A DNA stretch of 64,000 bases from Nematostella vectensis (lineage: Eukaryota > Cnidaria > Anthozoa > Actiniaria > Edwardsiidae), in assembly GCF_932526225.1 (NCBI RefSeq), contig NC_064036.1, positions 13,199,181 through 13,263,180 on the forward strand, read 5' to 3'. Below the pieces are notes generated by a model. That model saw nothing but the letters and a program-made list of their open reading frames with translations, was not told the DNA's origin and did not search any database. A program made the position numbers and the translations under genes. Below, piece after piece: positions 12,401 to 25,900 of the stretch. Position 1 is the first letter of the stretch, and each line of letters opens with the position of its first letter.

Positions 12401-13222
12401 GTCAGGGGTTAATGTGGGGTTTAAGACCACTTTTTAACCAGAATATGTCAAGAGGGGTGGTGGTATTGACGGTTTTTGACTCTTAACTTGGAAACAGGCT
12501 TTTATTAAAGTCTAATCCCCCACCCTTTCCTGGGACCATGGGTGTGGGGGTATCAAATGACTAGTGAATAAGAACTCCCTACTGTTCTCTTAAATAAATG
12601 GTTTTTAATTCTCATGTCTTCCAGTCTTTAGCATTCATCTTGGCCCTCAGGTAATTCCTGGTTCATAAAAAAGTGAAAACAATTATTTATTATTTCTTTC
12701 AAAACAATCTTTTCATCAAGCCATTTATAATCAAACTAATTTTTCACAACTATTTAAAAAAAAAAAATAAACACATGAGATGCAAGATGCAGACAATAAC
12801 AACAATACATATTGACAATAGGGGTTGATTTTTTTTTTATCCTCGATAAGGAAAATTTCTCTTGTAAGTTGAAAAAGTTGCTGTATCTTCTAAGGATATG
12901 TATCTTTTTAGGACCAAGAGCACAGGATATAAACACAAGAACGGTCTTCTTTAGCAGGATTTGACAAACGCAACACGATATTTGTTAGCCTTAAGTACTC
13001 GCATTCTCATAGCAAAGAAAAAGCCCAATAACTGTCATATCCTCAATAGACAATACAAATCGTCGTCCGAAACTCACCTTGCATTGTTTTTTTTTTTCGC
13101 TTTCTTGTGGTTGTGTTAATCGCTTTGTAATGTAACTGTTACTTGCTTAAATTTACTAGCTAAAACCAAATAAATCTTGGCGCGGATGAATGTTAGTAGA
13201 TCTCCTTTGGTTGACTTTATCC
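12401..13222. other. Gene-poor stretch with exon-like block at 13075-13140
   Basis: No clear gene is present. On the minus strand a short frame MRMRVLKANKYR... ending in a stop occurs at about 13010-12945. At 13075-13140 a copy of the 10.7-kb exon-like block ends in caag/gtgagt. Neither is supported by similarity I can name. Confidence 0.25.
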
Positions 13223-13310
13223 TTAAGTCACAAAATTTGAGGCAAAATAGATAATCATCGCATAATCGACAAGAACTTTTTCCCTTGCTCCGTGCTTGTA
13301 TTTAGTCGCC

Positions 13311-14106
<796 letters not shown>

Positions 14107-15030
14107 GAGTGACACCACAGGATACCCGTGCGATGACCACAAAAACCAAGTCGCATACCTATACCATATTTCTATGCCTATGGAGCTACGCGCGCTTGGC
14201 TCCGCTATAATGGTAGTGTAGATCTTCCATAGTCCTCCTCTATAGTCCTCTTTTTAGCTGTTGCGACGGGCGGGATTCACGAATACTAGGGTAGATTTTG
14301 CTATCGACTCGTACTTCAGACAAAACGGTTCCTAAAAGAATTCAGTCCATTTGAATCCGCATATTTTCTCATTAAATACTGCCTTTTTTTCTGTGAACAT
14401 ACGAACTTTGAACTAAAAACACATAAAAGCGTAAGACCAAGAGGGGCCTGAGAGTTGCGCGGCTGGATTACTGGCTGGCTGGCTGATTTGTGACACCACA
14501 GGGTAACCGCGCGATGACCACAAAACCAAGTCGCATAGCTTACCATATTTCTATACCTATGGAGCTCCGCTCCGCTGGCTCCGCTAATAGTAATAGTAAT
14601 AGTAATGGTAATGGTAATGGTAATGGTAATGGTAATGGTAATGGTAATGGTAATGGTAATGGTAATGGTAATGGTAATGGTAATGGTAATGGTAATGGTA
14701 ATGGTAATGGTAATGGTAATGGTAATGGTAATGGTAATGGTAATGGTAATGGTAATGGTAATGGTAATGGTAATGGTAATGGTAATGGTAATGGTAATGG
14801 TAATGGTAATGGTAATGGTAATGGTAATGGTAATGGTAATGGTAATGGTAATGGTAATGGTAATGGTAATGGTAATGGTAATGGTAATGGTAATGGTAAT
14901 GGTAATGGTAATGGTAATGGTAATGGTAATGGTAATGGTAATGGTAATGGTAATGGTAATGGTAATGGTAATGGTAATGGTAATGGTAATGGTAATGGTA
15001 ATGGTAATGGTAATGGTAATGGTAATGGTA

Positions 15031-15087
<57 letters not shown>

Positions 15088-15112
15088 GTAATAATAATAA
15101 TAATGGTAAAGC
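14107..15112. repeat. Composite repeat unit, copy 2, with expanded (GGTAAT)n and (TAA)n
   Basis: The part from 14149 to about 14610 duplicates 8632-9110 almost exactly. The GGTAAT tract, about four units in the first copy, is expanded here to roughly 70 units (14605-15034), followed by (TAA)n with a few interruptions up to about 15105. The dipeptide frames (Asn-Gly, Met-Val, Leu-Pro) are artefacts of the hexamer. Confidence 0.93.
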
Positions 15113-15253
15113 TACATAACCCCTTATTCTCAGAATATTTTTTTCTAAGCGCAGAAAAATTATTGTAGATCTTGGCAAATTTCTACATGTGTTTGGGTTC
15201 GAAATCGGTTGACGCTGCAGAGCTCCAATTCCCTTCGAATAAATACTCACCAT

Positions 15254-15345
15254 CTTCCATATTTTTACTCCATCTCTTCGAAGCCTTGCACGAGATATCT
15301 TGGAAAGATGACCTAACACACTGGCTGCTCTAAAATTGCAAAAAT
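15254..15345 (-). other. Putative first exon of an unidentified minus-strand gene
   Basis: Minus-strand sequence here ends in atATGGAAGATG followed immediately by a consensus gtgagt donor. This could be a 5' UTR plus start codon (M-E-D-) at an exon end. An alternative frame without its own ATG reads SKISRARLRRDGVKIWKM up to the same donor. Promoter-like motifs lie just upstream (15414-15445). I cannot connect it to downstream exons with confidence. Confidence 0.3.
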
Positions 15346-15413
15346 CGACGGGAAAAAGCTTTTAAAGCAAAAAATATATCTTCCCGGCGGTAAAAGGCGA
15401 GGGGCTTGAATGA

Positions 15414-15445
15414 TGACGTCATAATCCATTTAGGCCGCCATATTT
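15414..15445 (-). promoter_or_regulatory. CRE and YY1-like motifs, possible core promoter
   Basis: The palindrome tgacgtca, a CREB/ATF site, is at 15414-15421. gccgccatattt, whose reverse complement aaatatggcggc fits the YY1 consensus, is at 15434-15445. Such pairs are common at housekeeping promoters. The putative exon donor at 15254 lies downstream on the minus strand. Function is inferred. Confidence 0.35.
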
Positions 15446-15534
15446 GTGTTTCCAGAAAAGGAAATATTCTGAGCTGCTAAGTGCTCGCTTTGGTTGATAG
15501 ACATCTTAGATCACTGATGTATTCTGCCATGAAT
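15446..15534. other. Short unassigned stretch
   Basis: This unassigned DNA lies between the promoter-like motifs and the retrotransposon remnant. Nothing is recognised. Confidence 0.3.
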
Positions 15535-16075
15535 AGCCTTATATGTAAGAAGTAAAACTTTAAAATCAATACGCTGCTGCACAGGGAGCCAATAAAATTG
15601 CCTTAAAACTGGCGTTATATGATCGTATTTCCTCGTAAAGTAATGAGTCGCGCAGCTGAGTTGAGTACATATTGGAGGCGCTTGATGAGATAATCTGGCA
15701 GACCGACCAAAAACTATCTAGTCTGGATGTCATCAGCGGACTTAAAGCTTAGGTATATCTGGGTGTCATCAACGTACATGATATCCAACTCCAACTCCGT
15801 ACGTGATATCCAACTCCATGCCTTCAAAGGATAGCGCCAAGAGGGGTGGTGTAGATGAGGTGCAGCATTGGCCCTAACACAGATCCTTGAGGTAGGCCGC
15901 ATGTCAGGGGCCGGCTTGAGTATCGACAGCTGCCAATCTCGACAAACTGGGTACGGACGGAAAGGTAGGACTGAAACCAATTGTGTACTGGTCCAGCGGT
16001 GCCAAACTGGTCGATAGCCTCGACAACATGGAGTGATCTACAGTGTCGAATGCTGCAATATTTTGGAGAACAATA
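15535..16075 (-). pseudogene. CR1/L2-like non-LTR retrotransposon reverse transcriptase remnant
   Basis: Minus-strand frames encode pieces of a LINE reverse transcriptase: a segment with GTAGPVHNWFQSYLS and CGLPQGSVLGP (the finger/palm region with a PQGS motif), then YVDDTQIYLS containing the catalytic YxDD box. Immediately after comes C-terminal sequence containing TPVLRQFYWLPVQQR. Frameshifts, a small tandem duplication near 15790-15815 and an internal deletion between YxDD and the C-terminal part show that it is dead. It copied RNA into DNA when intact. Confidence 0.85.
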
Positions 16076-17857
16076 TCCTGTTATGGGGTCCGGAAACCTT
16101 TTTTTTGGCACAAGACTATCTAGGACCCCGGCAGTAGTAACGTGCCCCACACTCTTACATCTAGATCCCAGAATGAAACAGGGACTAGGTATAGAGGGGG
16201 GTGGGGGCGAATTGAGTGGATATTCAAAACTCCCTGTTTGGGAAGAATGCCAAAGCAGGAGAACATGTTCTCCGGGTCAAAGTTATGCCTCTTTGTTTTG
16301 TATAAAAAAATATATTACCTCGACCTTACATCTGCATCTTGTAATTCAAACCCCTTATAAAATTATCGATGTTGACTCAACGGGTTGATTGGTAACTTGG
16401 CATTTTCAGGATATCTTGTTATATAAAACATACCGTAAAAATCCGGTAATAAGCCCCGGGGCTTATACCTTTCAAAGGCCCTTTTTTTTTGGGGGGGGGG
16501 GGGGGGCTCATATTCGGGGGGGGGGTTATAATTGGAGGGATTTTTGCGTCTGTGTGAAACATCGACCATTGTCTATAGCATTAAGTATTACAAGGTTCAT
16601 GGCCCGGTTTTTTGATAAAAATGTTATTCAAACACAACAGACTTTATGAACAACACAACCGTTTAGACTACATGATCGACTCAAAATCGTCAGATCGTTG
16701 ATCAAACATCGGCTTCGAAAAGGACAATATGAAAAGACTTTGTTAAAAGTCTTTTTTTTCCTTTTGACCCTCAAATTGCCATGGATATTTAGGCACTGCC
16801 AAAAGGCGGAGCATTTTTCGTTCAATAACCACAATAGAAAGCTTTACGACTGCTCGCGGCGCTACACTTCACCTGACTGTCTCCTTGAAATACATGGCAT
16901 TTTCAAGGCCCATACCCAGCCCCCCCCCCCCCCCCCCAACATTTGCGGTTCGCAATGGACGTTTTATTTAAAAATGGCATAAAAGTTTTATATGAACCCC
17001 CCCCCCCCCCTTCCCGGAAATACTACCACTTTTTTGGATATCGCTCCAGCCCCCAAGATCAATCTTGGGTACGGGCCTGTTTATATATGTATGGGCAAAC
17101 TTACAAACAGGCCAGTACCCAAGATTTTTTTAACCCCTTTTGACACCTACCAAATTTGGTTACCATAGGATGTTTCTTTCATTAAATATTTTTTTTTATT
17201 TTGATGTCAGAATATTTTTGCTCTTGTGACGTCTTGATACATACTGTACATGACACCTACAGTGCCAAGTTTGGTTGAATACAATGTTTTCTTGGGACGG
17301 ATAGATGGACGGACATCACATCACGATAACTCATGTCAGTGGGATACCAATATTTGCTATCATAATTTTCTTGTATACCACTTTTTCTTAGGTATGGGGC
17401 TGGCTTCGCTCCGCTAAAATTCTGAAGCTGGGTTTTATTCACTGAATTCACTGAGTCGTACCATTTATTGATTCTATTTCTAACATTTTTCTATTGAATG
17501 ACTGACCCAAATAATAAAAAAGACCTTGTTTAAAACAATTCTTTATAAAATGAATAATTATTTCTTTTTAAATGGCAATAGAGTACTCTTACATAGACAT
17601 TTCATATATAGACCCCTTGTACAATCCAAGCATGGCATCATAAACAGTTAGAAAAACACCCCCATTTCCTTTCCGAAAGTAATAGTTGCTTGGTGGTTTG
17701 AAATTAAATGGCTTTCAAAATTATAATAAAAAATTATATGATATTATAATTATGAAGGGGGGAGGGTGAGCCCAGTACCCCCCCCCCCCCTCAGTCTAAG
17801 CCTCTGATAGTGGCATTCCAATTGATTAAAATTGATTATCATCCTATGCTGTAAAAG
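16076..17857. other. Repeat-rich DNA with G and C homopolymers, no gene
   Basis: The stretch contains G-runs near 16490-16507 and 16518-16526, C-runs near 16920-16937, 16997-17011 and 17779-17790, and the palindrome-like phrase taagccccggggctta near 16452. These are probably degraded transposable elements. The homopolymer boundaries may be affected by assembly. No coding feature is supported. Confidence 0.45.
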
Positions 17858-19698
17858 CTATTTAGGTTCAGTTGCTATCTTTGCAGTCAATTCTCTCTCT
17901 AGTTCCAGCTCTCGTTGCTGAGCCTCTAATTTGCTCTTCTCTTCCTTCTCTTTTTGACTCTTGAGTTTCTGAGCTCTTCGCTGCAATGAATAAAGCCCAC
18001 TCTTAGAAAACCAGCTTTTTAAGAAGTTTAACAGACTATTTTCCATCAGGTACTTGCCCTAGCTCATGAGATGGTATTTCATTTTATCCCATTTTAAGCT
18101 GCATTGTCCCCAGTTAACTTAAGGAGGTCAGAAGGAAACCTCAACCATTAAAAGAAAAGGAATTTTTAACCATAAGAGATAGCGAATTGGGTAACGTTGA
18201 AGGAATTTTAACCTTAAGAGATAGCAGAATTGCGTAAAAAAATTTTAAACACTCCCTTAGAAATAACAATTGGTCAAATTTTTATACCCTAAGAGATAAC
18301 AGAATAAAAAAAAATTAAAAACCCCCTAAGGAATAGAAGTTGGTCAAACTTTATACCCTAAAAGCCGGGATGATCACCCCTGTCAAAATTTATACCATAA
18401 GAGATGGCAAAAAAAATCCTTCAACACCCCCCCTAGGGGATGGCAGTTGGTTGAAATTTTAAAGCCTAAAAGATGGGACAATCACCCCATCTACTTTTCT
18501 GGAAAGTCCCCGTGCCTGGGTCAACTTTTTTTGCAACGCCTTCCCATACTACTGTTTACTCCTCATGTGCGAGCAAGACCATGTCAAATAACAGAATGGC
18601 GACTGTGCAGCAAGAAGATGTTGCGGCCGAGGTTTTAAAATTAGCAGACACACTGACAGAGCAAAACAAACATGTCCACACAACTCTATTACATTGCCTA
18701 GATCTATCATCTTTATCATCATCAGGATTGTCAACTAATAGCATCAAAACAAAGTTTGCATGTTGACAAAGAGTTCACTGCTTGACTGCCATCTTTGTTT
18801 ATAAAAGTGCCGCTGTGCAAAGACTAGGTATTAAACTTATGTTGCCAATAGATAACTGCACTAAAAATTATATTGTGTAACATGCCTGTGCCAACCCGTG
18901 TTGCACTAAAAGTTGACTTGTTTGACACACCATTATAAATTGATGCAACTGTTGCATGAAAAGTTTTTGTTGCTAGCTGTCCCGTGTTACACTGCCTTTA
19001 GTTGGTAGCAGAGTGGTTAGTGTGATAATACTGCAATATATTACTGAAAGCAACAGCTACCTTTAATCTTGCAACTCTTTCGTTGATTGATGACATCTCA
19101 TGCTTGATTTTGTTCAACTTGATATGATATGCCCGTACTTGAGACAACTTGACAAAACAAGTACAATATGATAAGTAATTAAGTTAGCTTTAATCATTTT
19201 AAATACAGAAAAACACAAAACACATTTTATTTAAAAAAACAAACAAATCATTATCATCTACATTTTTATCACTAACTTACGATTTCTGCCAGAGCTTTAG
19301 CTTCTTGACTCTCTGCAAACTTGGCATTTTCCTGTTGCATAGTTTCAATAAGAATTCCCTGGTTTTGCCTAAGAAGGAATAGAAGAAAAATTACAATTTC
19401 AGAAACCTTCTTTTTTCCAACGTTTATTAAACTTTAGTCACCGTTCTCATATCACAAAGGGACACAAGCCATCAAAACGGGATATATTATTCTCTTCTTA
19501 CGTCAGCTCGTTAATTTTCTCCTTGGCCTCGTCCATTTCGGGCAAAAAAGCCGCGAGCACTTCGGTTGAAAGTATTTCAATAGCGGCCTCCAAACTCTCA
19601 AGACTGGCCCCTTCTTTCTGTTCCTCTGGCTCTTCACTCGCTACTTGTTCTGTCATATTTTGGGCAACTGGTTCCACCGTAGTCCCTAAACTCGCCAT
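17858..19698 (-). CDS. BLOC1S6: BLOC-1 subunit 6 (pallidin)
   Basis: Exons, 5' to 3', are 19698-19502, 19368-19281, 19147-19061 and 17980-17858; phases join perfectly to give 164 aa (mammalian pallidin is about 172). BLOC-1 is a cytosolic complex for biogenesis of lysosome-related organelles and endosomal sorting; pallidin is its t-SNARE-binding, coiled-coil subunit. The diagnostic stretch LPEMDEAKEKINELTQNQG followed by an acidic/basic helix (QENAKFAES...) aligns with the pallidin core, as does YHIKLNKIKHEM, and the C-terminus is the usual K/E/R-rich helix. A probable non-coding 5' exon ends at 19886 (aaaaag/gtatgc) and splices to an acceptor just before the ATG (ttttccag). The last intron (17981-19060) contains diverged ~90-bp tandem repeats and a small plus-strand frame. 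Confidence 0.9.
18160..18490. repeat. Diverged ~90-bp tandem repeat in pallidin intron 3
   Basis: At least four degenerate copies contain the phrases taccctaagagata, ccccctaaggaata and agttggtcaaa, in a recurring order with spacing of about 80-95 bp. Confidence 0.6.
18581..18766 (+). CDS. Hypothetical 61-aa frame inside pallidin intron, opposite strand
   Basis: An ATG-initiated frame starting MSNNRMATVQQEDVAAEVLK is followed by a short polar helix and a Ser-rich end. I see no recognisable domain and no splice signals. It could be a small intronless gene, the remnant of a retrocopy, or chance. It is listed because its composition (heptad-like, few rare codons) looks more protein-like than neighbouring random frames. 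Confidence 0.25.
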   Translation: MSNNRMATVQQEDVAAEVLKLADTLTEQNKHVHTTLLHCLDLSSLSSSGLSTNSIKTKFAC

Positions 19699-19885
19699 TG
19701 CGGCGACTGGAAAACGATATACTTTAGATCACATTCCTTTTTAAAGAGACTCACGATAATGAATAGTCCACTTCGGTTCGGGGTTCTTCGGTTCACAATA
19801 AAAGTGAGACTTCGTTCGATTTTTGTTCGAAAACAAAACCGAGAGTCGATGTTAGCTCGTAAAAGGAACTGAAACAATAGCATAC

Positions 19886-20077
19886 CTTTTTTGGAACCTC
19901 TGACGACAAAATATTGACTCGTTTTCCGGTCATCCTGTGGTACGATCGATTACCCGTGTTTTTGACACTTTCGAAGGGATGCGAGACAATATAACGTCTT
20001 TGTAAAAGACCACCCCAAGTTTCCTGTAAAGTGTTAATATGTTTTATTCTTAACCAAGTCGAAGGATCGCCTTTCAC
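19886..20077 (-). other. Probable 5' UTR exon and promoter region of pallidin
   Basis: A GT donor (aaaaag/gtatgc) at 19886/19885 is followed downstream by an acceptor 8 bp before the pallidin ATG. Reading through this exon is out of frame with the pallidin start, so it is best read as 5' UTR. Confidence 0.45.
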
Positions 20078-20400
20078 CCACTGGTAGTGAGTATTTCATG
20101 AATGCTTTTATCATTTTCAAAACTAACTAATGTGTTCAGTTTTGTCTACGTGTTAAAGTGCCCCTAGCATCAAATTCCAGTAACTTGTTTTTAATATTTA
20201 CTTACCCTGAGATGAAGAATAGGTAGAGAGTTTTCATATGATTTCAGAAAAATTCTCGAAATTTGACCACGGGCAAAGATACAAGCGTTTAAAAACAGCT
20301 CTTCCTTTTCACAAGTTGACCCCATAAAACAAGCCTGCGTGTGGTAAGAACAGCGGGTGCTTGCATCAAGCTAAAATGTACAAGGAATTTTCTAAATGAA
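20078..20400. other. Intergenic, nothing recognised
   Basis: AT-rich DNA upstream of pallidin. No motif or exon that I can support. Confidence 0.4.
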
Positions 20401-21430
20401 CGCTTTTTAGGGGATGTTAGCAATTAAAAATTATTCGAACAACTTTTTGTTGTGAAAGAAAAGAACTAGAAAAGGAAGAAAAAGAAAATTAAAGAAAACG
20501 AAAAACAAACAAAATTGTAAAACATGCGGGTAAGAATTGAACCGCGGATCACAGCCTTACCAACCTCTCAGTCAGTCTCCAGTCAATCCCAGTAACTCAA
20601 ATATTTTCACGATTGATCACCTCTCATTGCTTTGTGATGTGTATTTATTCAGAAAAAGCGGTATTTCTAGCGTTTGAGCCGTTGAGGGTTCCGTGTTACT
20701 ATATACCTATAAAAAGAGGTAAAGGCAGACAGGCTTTGGAGACATGCGATCAGATCAAGCGGCCAGAATTGGAGTAGGTGTCATCTCGAAAATCAACCAC
20801 CACAGTACGGTAGAATATAAATATCTCCATGTCCCCATTCTACCAGAAAAGGCTAAGTTTTTACACATATTGGCAACCCAGAGACGATAGAGGAATCCGT
20901 GGATGCAACATTCGAATTCAATTTGAAAGCGTGGCTTGAATTAACCAATCAGCGCGTCGCCTCACCGACAGCATGCATCTGGTGACAATTAGCGTTGCAT
21001 CCACGGTATCCTCTATCGTCTCTGGGTTGCCGATATGTGTAAAAACTTTTAGTAACGCAGAACCCTCAACTGCTCAAACGTTAGAAATACCGCTTATTCT
21101 GAATAAATACACATCACCAAGCAGTTTATTGTCACCTTTATTCTAGGATATAAGACAATTATAGGACAATTACAGGGGGTGATCAATCATGAAAATATTC
21201 GAGCTAGTTACTGGGATTGACTGGAGACTGACTGAGAGGTTGGTAAGCCTGTGCACGGATCGAGGTATTTGTATTCAGGCGCACTACCCATTGGGCCATC
21301 GAGGCAAATGGGAAACTTCAATGAAAAGAATAAGGTTTTTATCTGGTACCTGTTGTAATCAAAGCATCAATTCGAAAATTCGTGAAAAGACAGAACTCAT
21401 TTGAAAAATTAGAGACCTTAGAATGAATTT
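20401..21430 (-). mobile_element. tRNA-like repeat (SINE-like) split by a foldback insertion
   Basis: The outer parts, 20401-20550 and 21256-21430, are together collinear with 31663-31930. Rejoined and read on the minus strand, they resemble a tRNA with an A box (tgggccca/t-rich) and a B box (ggttcaattct). The 705-bp insert 20551-21255 separates the two boxes and is flanked by cggatc on both sides. Confidence 0.6.
20551..21255. mobile_element. 705-bp foldback element with long inverted arms
   Basis: The left arm (about 20551-20905) and right arm (about 20985-21255) are inverted copies. Matching blocks include tgactgagaggttggtaag against its complement, ggtatttctagcgtttgag against 21080-21100, and gagacgatagagga against 21015-21030. 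Termini begin acagccttacc and end ggtaagcctgtgca, with putative 6-bp target duplications cggatc at 20545-20550 and 21256-21261. No coding capacity. Confidence 0.75.
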
Positions 21431-21739
21431 ACAATTTTGACACAGTGTTAAGTTCTAAATAAGCTTTTTCTCAAATAACTATAAAAAAAATCGCAGTGGC
21501 TAAGGGGTAGCTCAGACTCTCAGTTTCCACTTCCAGTTTACAAAGGGAATGTTTGAAGAAGTCTTGTCTCCTTGCGGTATGTCAACAAGAAATTCTAAGC
21601 TTTCTTACTGAAAAATAGACAATTACAGGGCTTCAGGAATTAGGCACTTGTGAGGAAGCCAAACCTTCTTCGCAGATAATAAACTAAGCTGCAACCCCAC
21701 GATAACTGGAATAGTGCATTTCCACTCTCGATTTGTTGA
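21431..21739. other. Intergenic, nothing recognised
   Basis: No exon, repeat or motif that I can support. Confidence 0.35.
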
Positions 21740-22700
<961 letters not shown>

Positions 22701-22924
22701 AGACTACTATATGAAGACTCGCTCATTTGTTTATAATACTGCTATTCTTATAGTCGTGTGCTGACTTTGATTAAATTTTTCTGCAAATATTTTAATAGTT
22801 ACTTACCCAGCTAGGTTTTATGATGCAGATAAGAACAATTGATGGAAGTAAAATGCACATTAAGCTTATTAGCTTACATCTCAAATATCCTATGATATGT
22901 ACCATACTTTCTTTATGATTTCAG

Positions 22925-25900
22925 GAGCTTCACCTGACTTTGCTGTAATGCTTCGTAAGAGAAAGATGGAGGAGGAAGATATAGTGTTGGTCGCGAAGGA
23001 GCTTTTGTCTGAGAAAGAATCTGCTGAGTCAAAAGAATGCTCATCCCATTGGCCAAGAAAAGACCGATCGCAATGGCTTATTACTCTTATGGCTTCAACA
23101 GCATCCATTTATGTCACCAGAATCATAATGCCGCTGTGTGAGCCAACACTCGCCTTAGATATGGGCTGGAACAAGAGAGAATCAGTAAGGATAGCATTTT
23201 CCTTGATCAGATGTCCAGAGAGAAGGTTCGGGAGGGGGAGTCAGTAGGGGTAATAACACAAAGTTTCCAAAGTGACCCCATAAACCCCTTGTATCCCCTT
23301 TTAAGCAACCCTTTTCAAAGAAGTGACTCCATACAGTAGCTTTTAGCCCTAAAACTTTTGTTGAAAATGCTATAATTATCAACTTCATCAAATGTATGCA
23401 CCCATTCAACACACACATGTTTCAAGATATAATTTTTATTATTATTCATCCATATTTCACTTTTATTGTGTTTCCAGGGCCTGGTTTTGTCATCTTTCTT
23501 CTGGGGTTACCTGATCACCCAAATTCCTGGTGGCTTTTTGAGTGATGTGTACGGAGCTGAGCGGCTATTATTGTGGGCCGTTACAGGCTGCTCACTCAGT
23601 ACATTAGTTATTCCACTTGTTGCCTCACAAAAGGTCACCTCTCCCATCACCCTTGTCCTCATATCAAGGCTAGCACTTGGCGTCTTTCAGGGTACAGTCA
23701 TTTTCTTGATCCCCCTGGTCCCCCTGGCAAGGCTAGCAAACTTAAACCACATAAAAATCCTCCAGTATTCAAGCCTTGAAATATCACCACAATGCAAATC
23801 AATGCATGTTGTTGCAAACATATATTTGCTCTTCCCAAATGCAGAGTATCACCTAGAAAGTAGTCACAGAATATTATGATGAGGATGGTCAGTGGCAATA
23901 GTGTAGGTCTATGATGGTTTTCTATATGTTCTAGGTATTTATTACCCATCACTTTACAGCTTATTGGCCAAGAGTTTGCCAATAAGTGAGCGGTCATCTT
24001 GTAGTGCCTTTGCACTAGCTGGAGGCCCTGTTGGGTAAGTATGTTGTACTTATATTAGCAATAAGACAGGAAGACTTGTGTAATGCCATGTTTCTTTGTA
24101 ATAAGGCGTAATCCTTTATTATGCAATGACGACTAAAATGTGAAATACTATTAATCATGTTTAATTTTATGCATGATGTGTAATCATCTATCCTTATACA
24201 CATCCATTATGTGGTACATCATCCATCATGTGTGGCATCATCCATCATCTGTGACATCATCCATCATGTGTGACATCACCCATCATGTGTGACATCATCC
24301 ATCATGTGTGACATCATCCATCATGTGTGACATCATCTATCATGTGTGTCATCATCCATCATGTGTGACATCATCCATCATGTGTGACATCATCCGTGAC
24401 ATCACCATAGTTGACATCATCTATCATGTGTGACATCATCTATCATGTGTGACATCGTCCATCATGTGTGACATCATCCATCATGTGTGTCATCATCTAT
24501 CATGCGTGACATCATCTATCATGCGTGACATCATCCATCATGTGTGACATCTTCCATCATGTGTGACATCATCTATCATGTGGGACATCATCCATTATGT
24601 GTGACATCATCCACCATGGTTGACACTCATCTATCATGTGTGACATCATCTATCATGTGTGACATCATCCATCATGTGTGACATCATCACCATGGTTGAC
24701 ATCATCTATCACGTGTGTCATCATCTATCATGTGTGACATCATCCATCATGTGTGACATCATCCACCATGTGTGACATCACCTATCATGCGTGACATCAT
24801 CCATCATGTGTGACATCTTCCATAATGTGTGACATCATCTATCATGCGTGACATCATCCATCATGCGTGACATCATCCATCATGTGTGACATCAACCATG
24901 TGTGACATCATCCATCATGTGTGACATCATCCATCATGTGTGACATCATCCATCATGTGTGACATCATCCATCATGTGTGACATCATCTATCATGTGTGA
25001 CATTCTCCATCATGTGTGACATCATCCATCATGTGTGACATCATCTATCATGTGTGACATCATCTATCATGTTTTACATCATTTTATTTATGTGCCATCA
25101 TCCACAATGGGTGACATCACTTTTGAGACATTATGGTATTGATATTTTTGTTCTCAGGGATTTCTCTTTGTTTTCAGCTCTCTTGTCATTGGCGGTCTTG
25201 GCTCCTTGGTGCTAGCTAGATGTGGCTGGCGCTGGGTCTTTCTATCATTTGGTTCAATTGGTCTGCTATGGGCAGTCTTATGGAAGAAGATTTTTATTGA
25301 TCATAATTCACAAATGAATCCAACTTATTCTCCATCCCACACAAAAAGTGAACAATCTTCTGCAAGGAAAAATGTCCCCTGGGGGAAAATCATAAGTGAA
25401 CCGGCCATATGGTAAGCATGGAGTTTTTAGGGTGTCTTTGGGTTTCAATCACCTCTTGGAGGTTGCTCTGTCAAGAGGTGCTAATTGATTTGTTTGTGTT
25501 TTAGGGCTGTGGTTATCGTTCACTTCTGTCACAACTGTATGTATTTTACTCTCATTTCATGGATGCCAACATATTTTCACGAAAACTTCCCTGAATCTCA
25601 GGTACTAGTTAAATTTAAAAATGCGTTGGTTTTATTTATTTTTTATTTTTCATTTTTTACCTTTATGTGCTGTTTGAAGGGCTGGGTGTTCAATGTTGTT
25701 CCATATATTGGGAACTTTGTTGGAAAACTTGGTGGAGGCTATGTAGCGGACAAGATGATCAAGATGGGTATGCATTGGAAACCTTTATTTAATAGAAGTA
25801 ATAGTAATAAGGATAATGTTTCCCAATTGAGACAAATTCATATAATGGCTATTCGTCCTCTGGGTTAGCCACGAAAGAGAACAAGAGAGCTAAAAGCAGA

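Noticed and set aside
14490-15319. Asn-Gly, Met-Val and Leu-Pro dipeptide frames of 190-260 aa
   Set aside because: Artefacts of (GGTAAT)n and (TAA)n tracts; all frames are trivially open.
15824-16150. Intact reverse transcriptase gene
   Set aside because: YxDD and PQGS motifs are real but the region has frameshifts, an internal deletion and a small duplication, so it is called a remnant.
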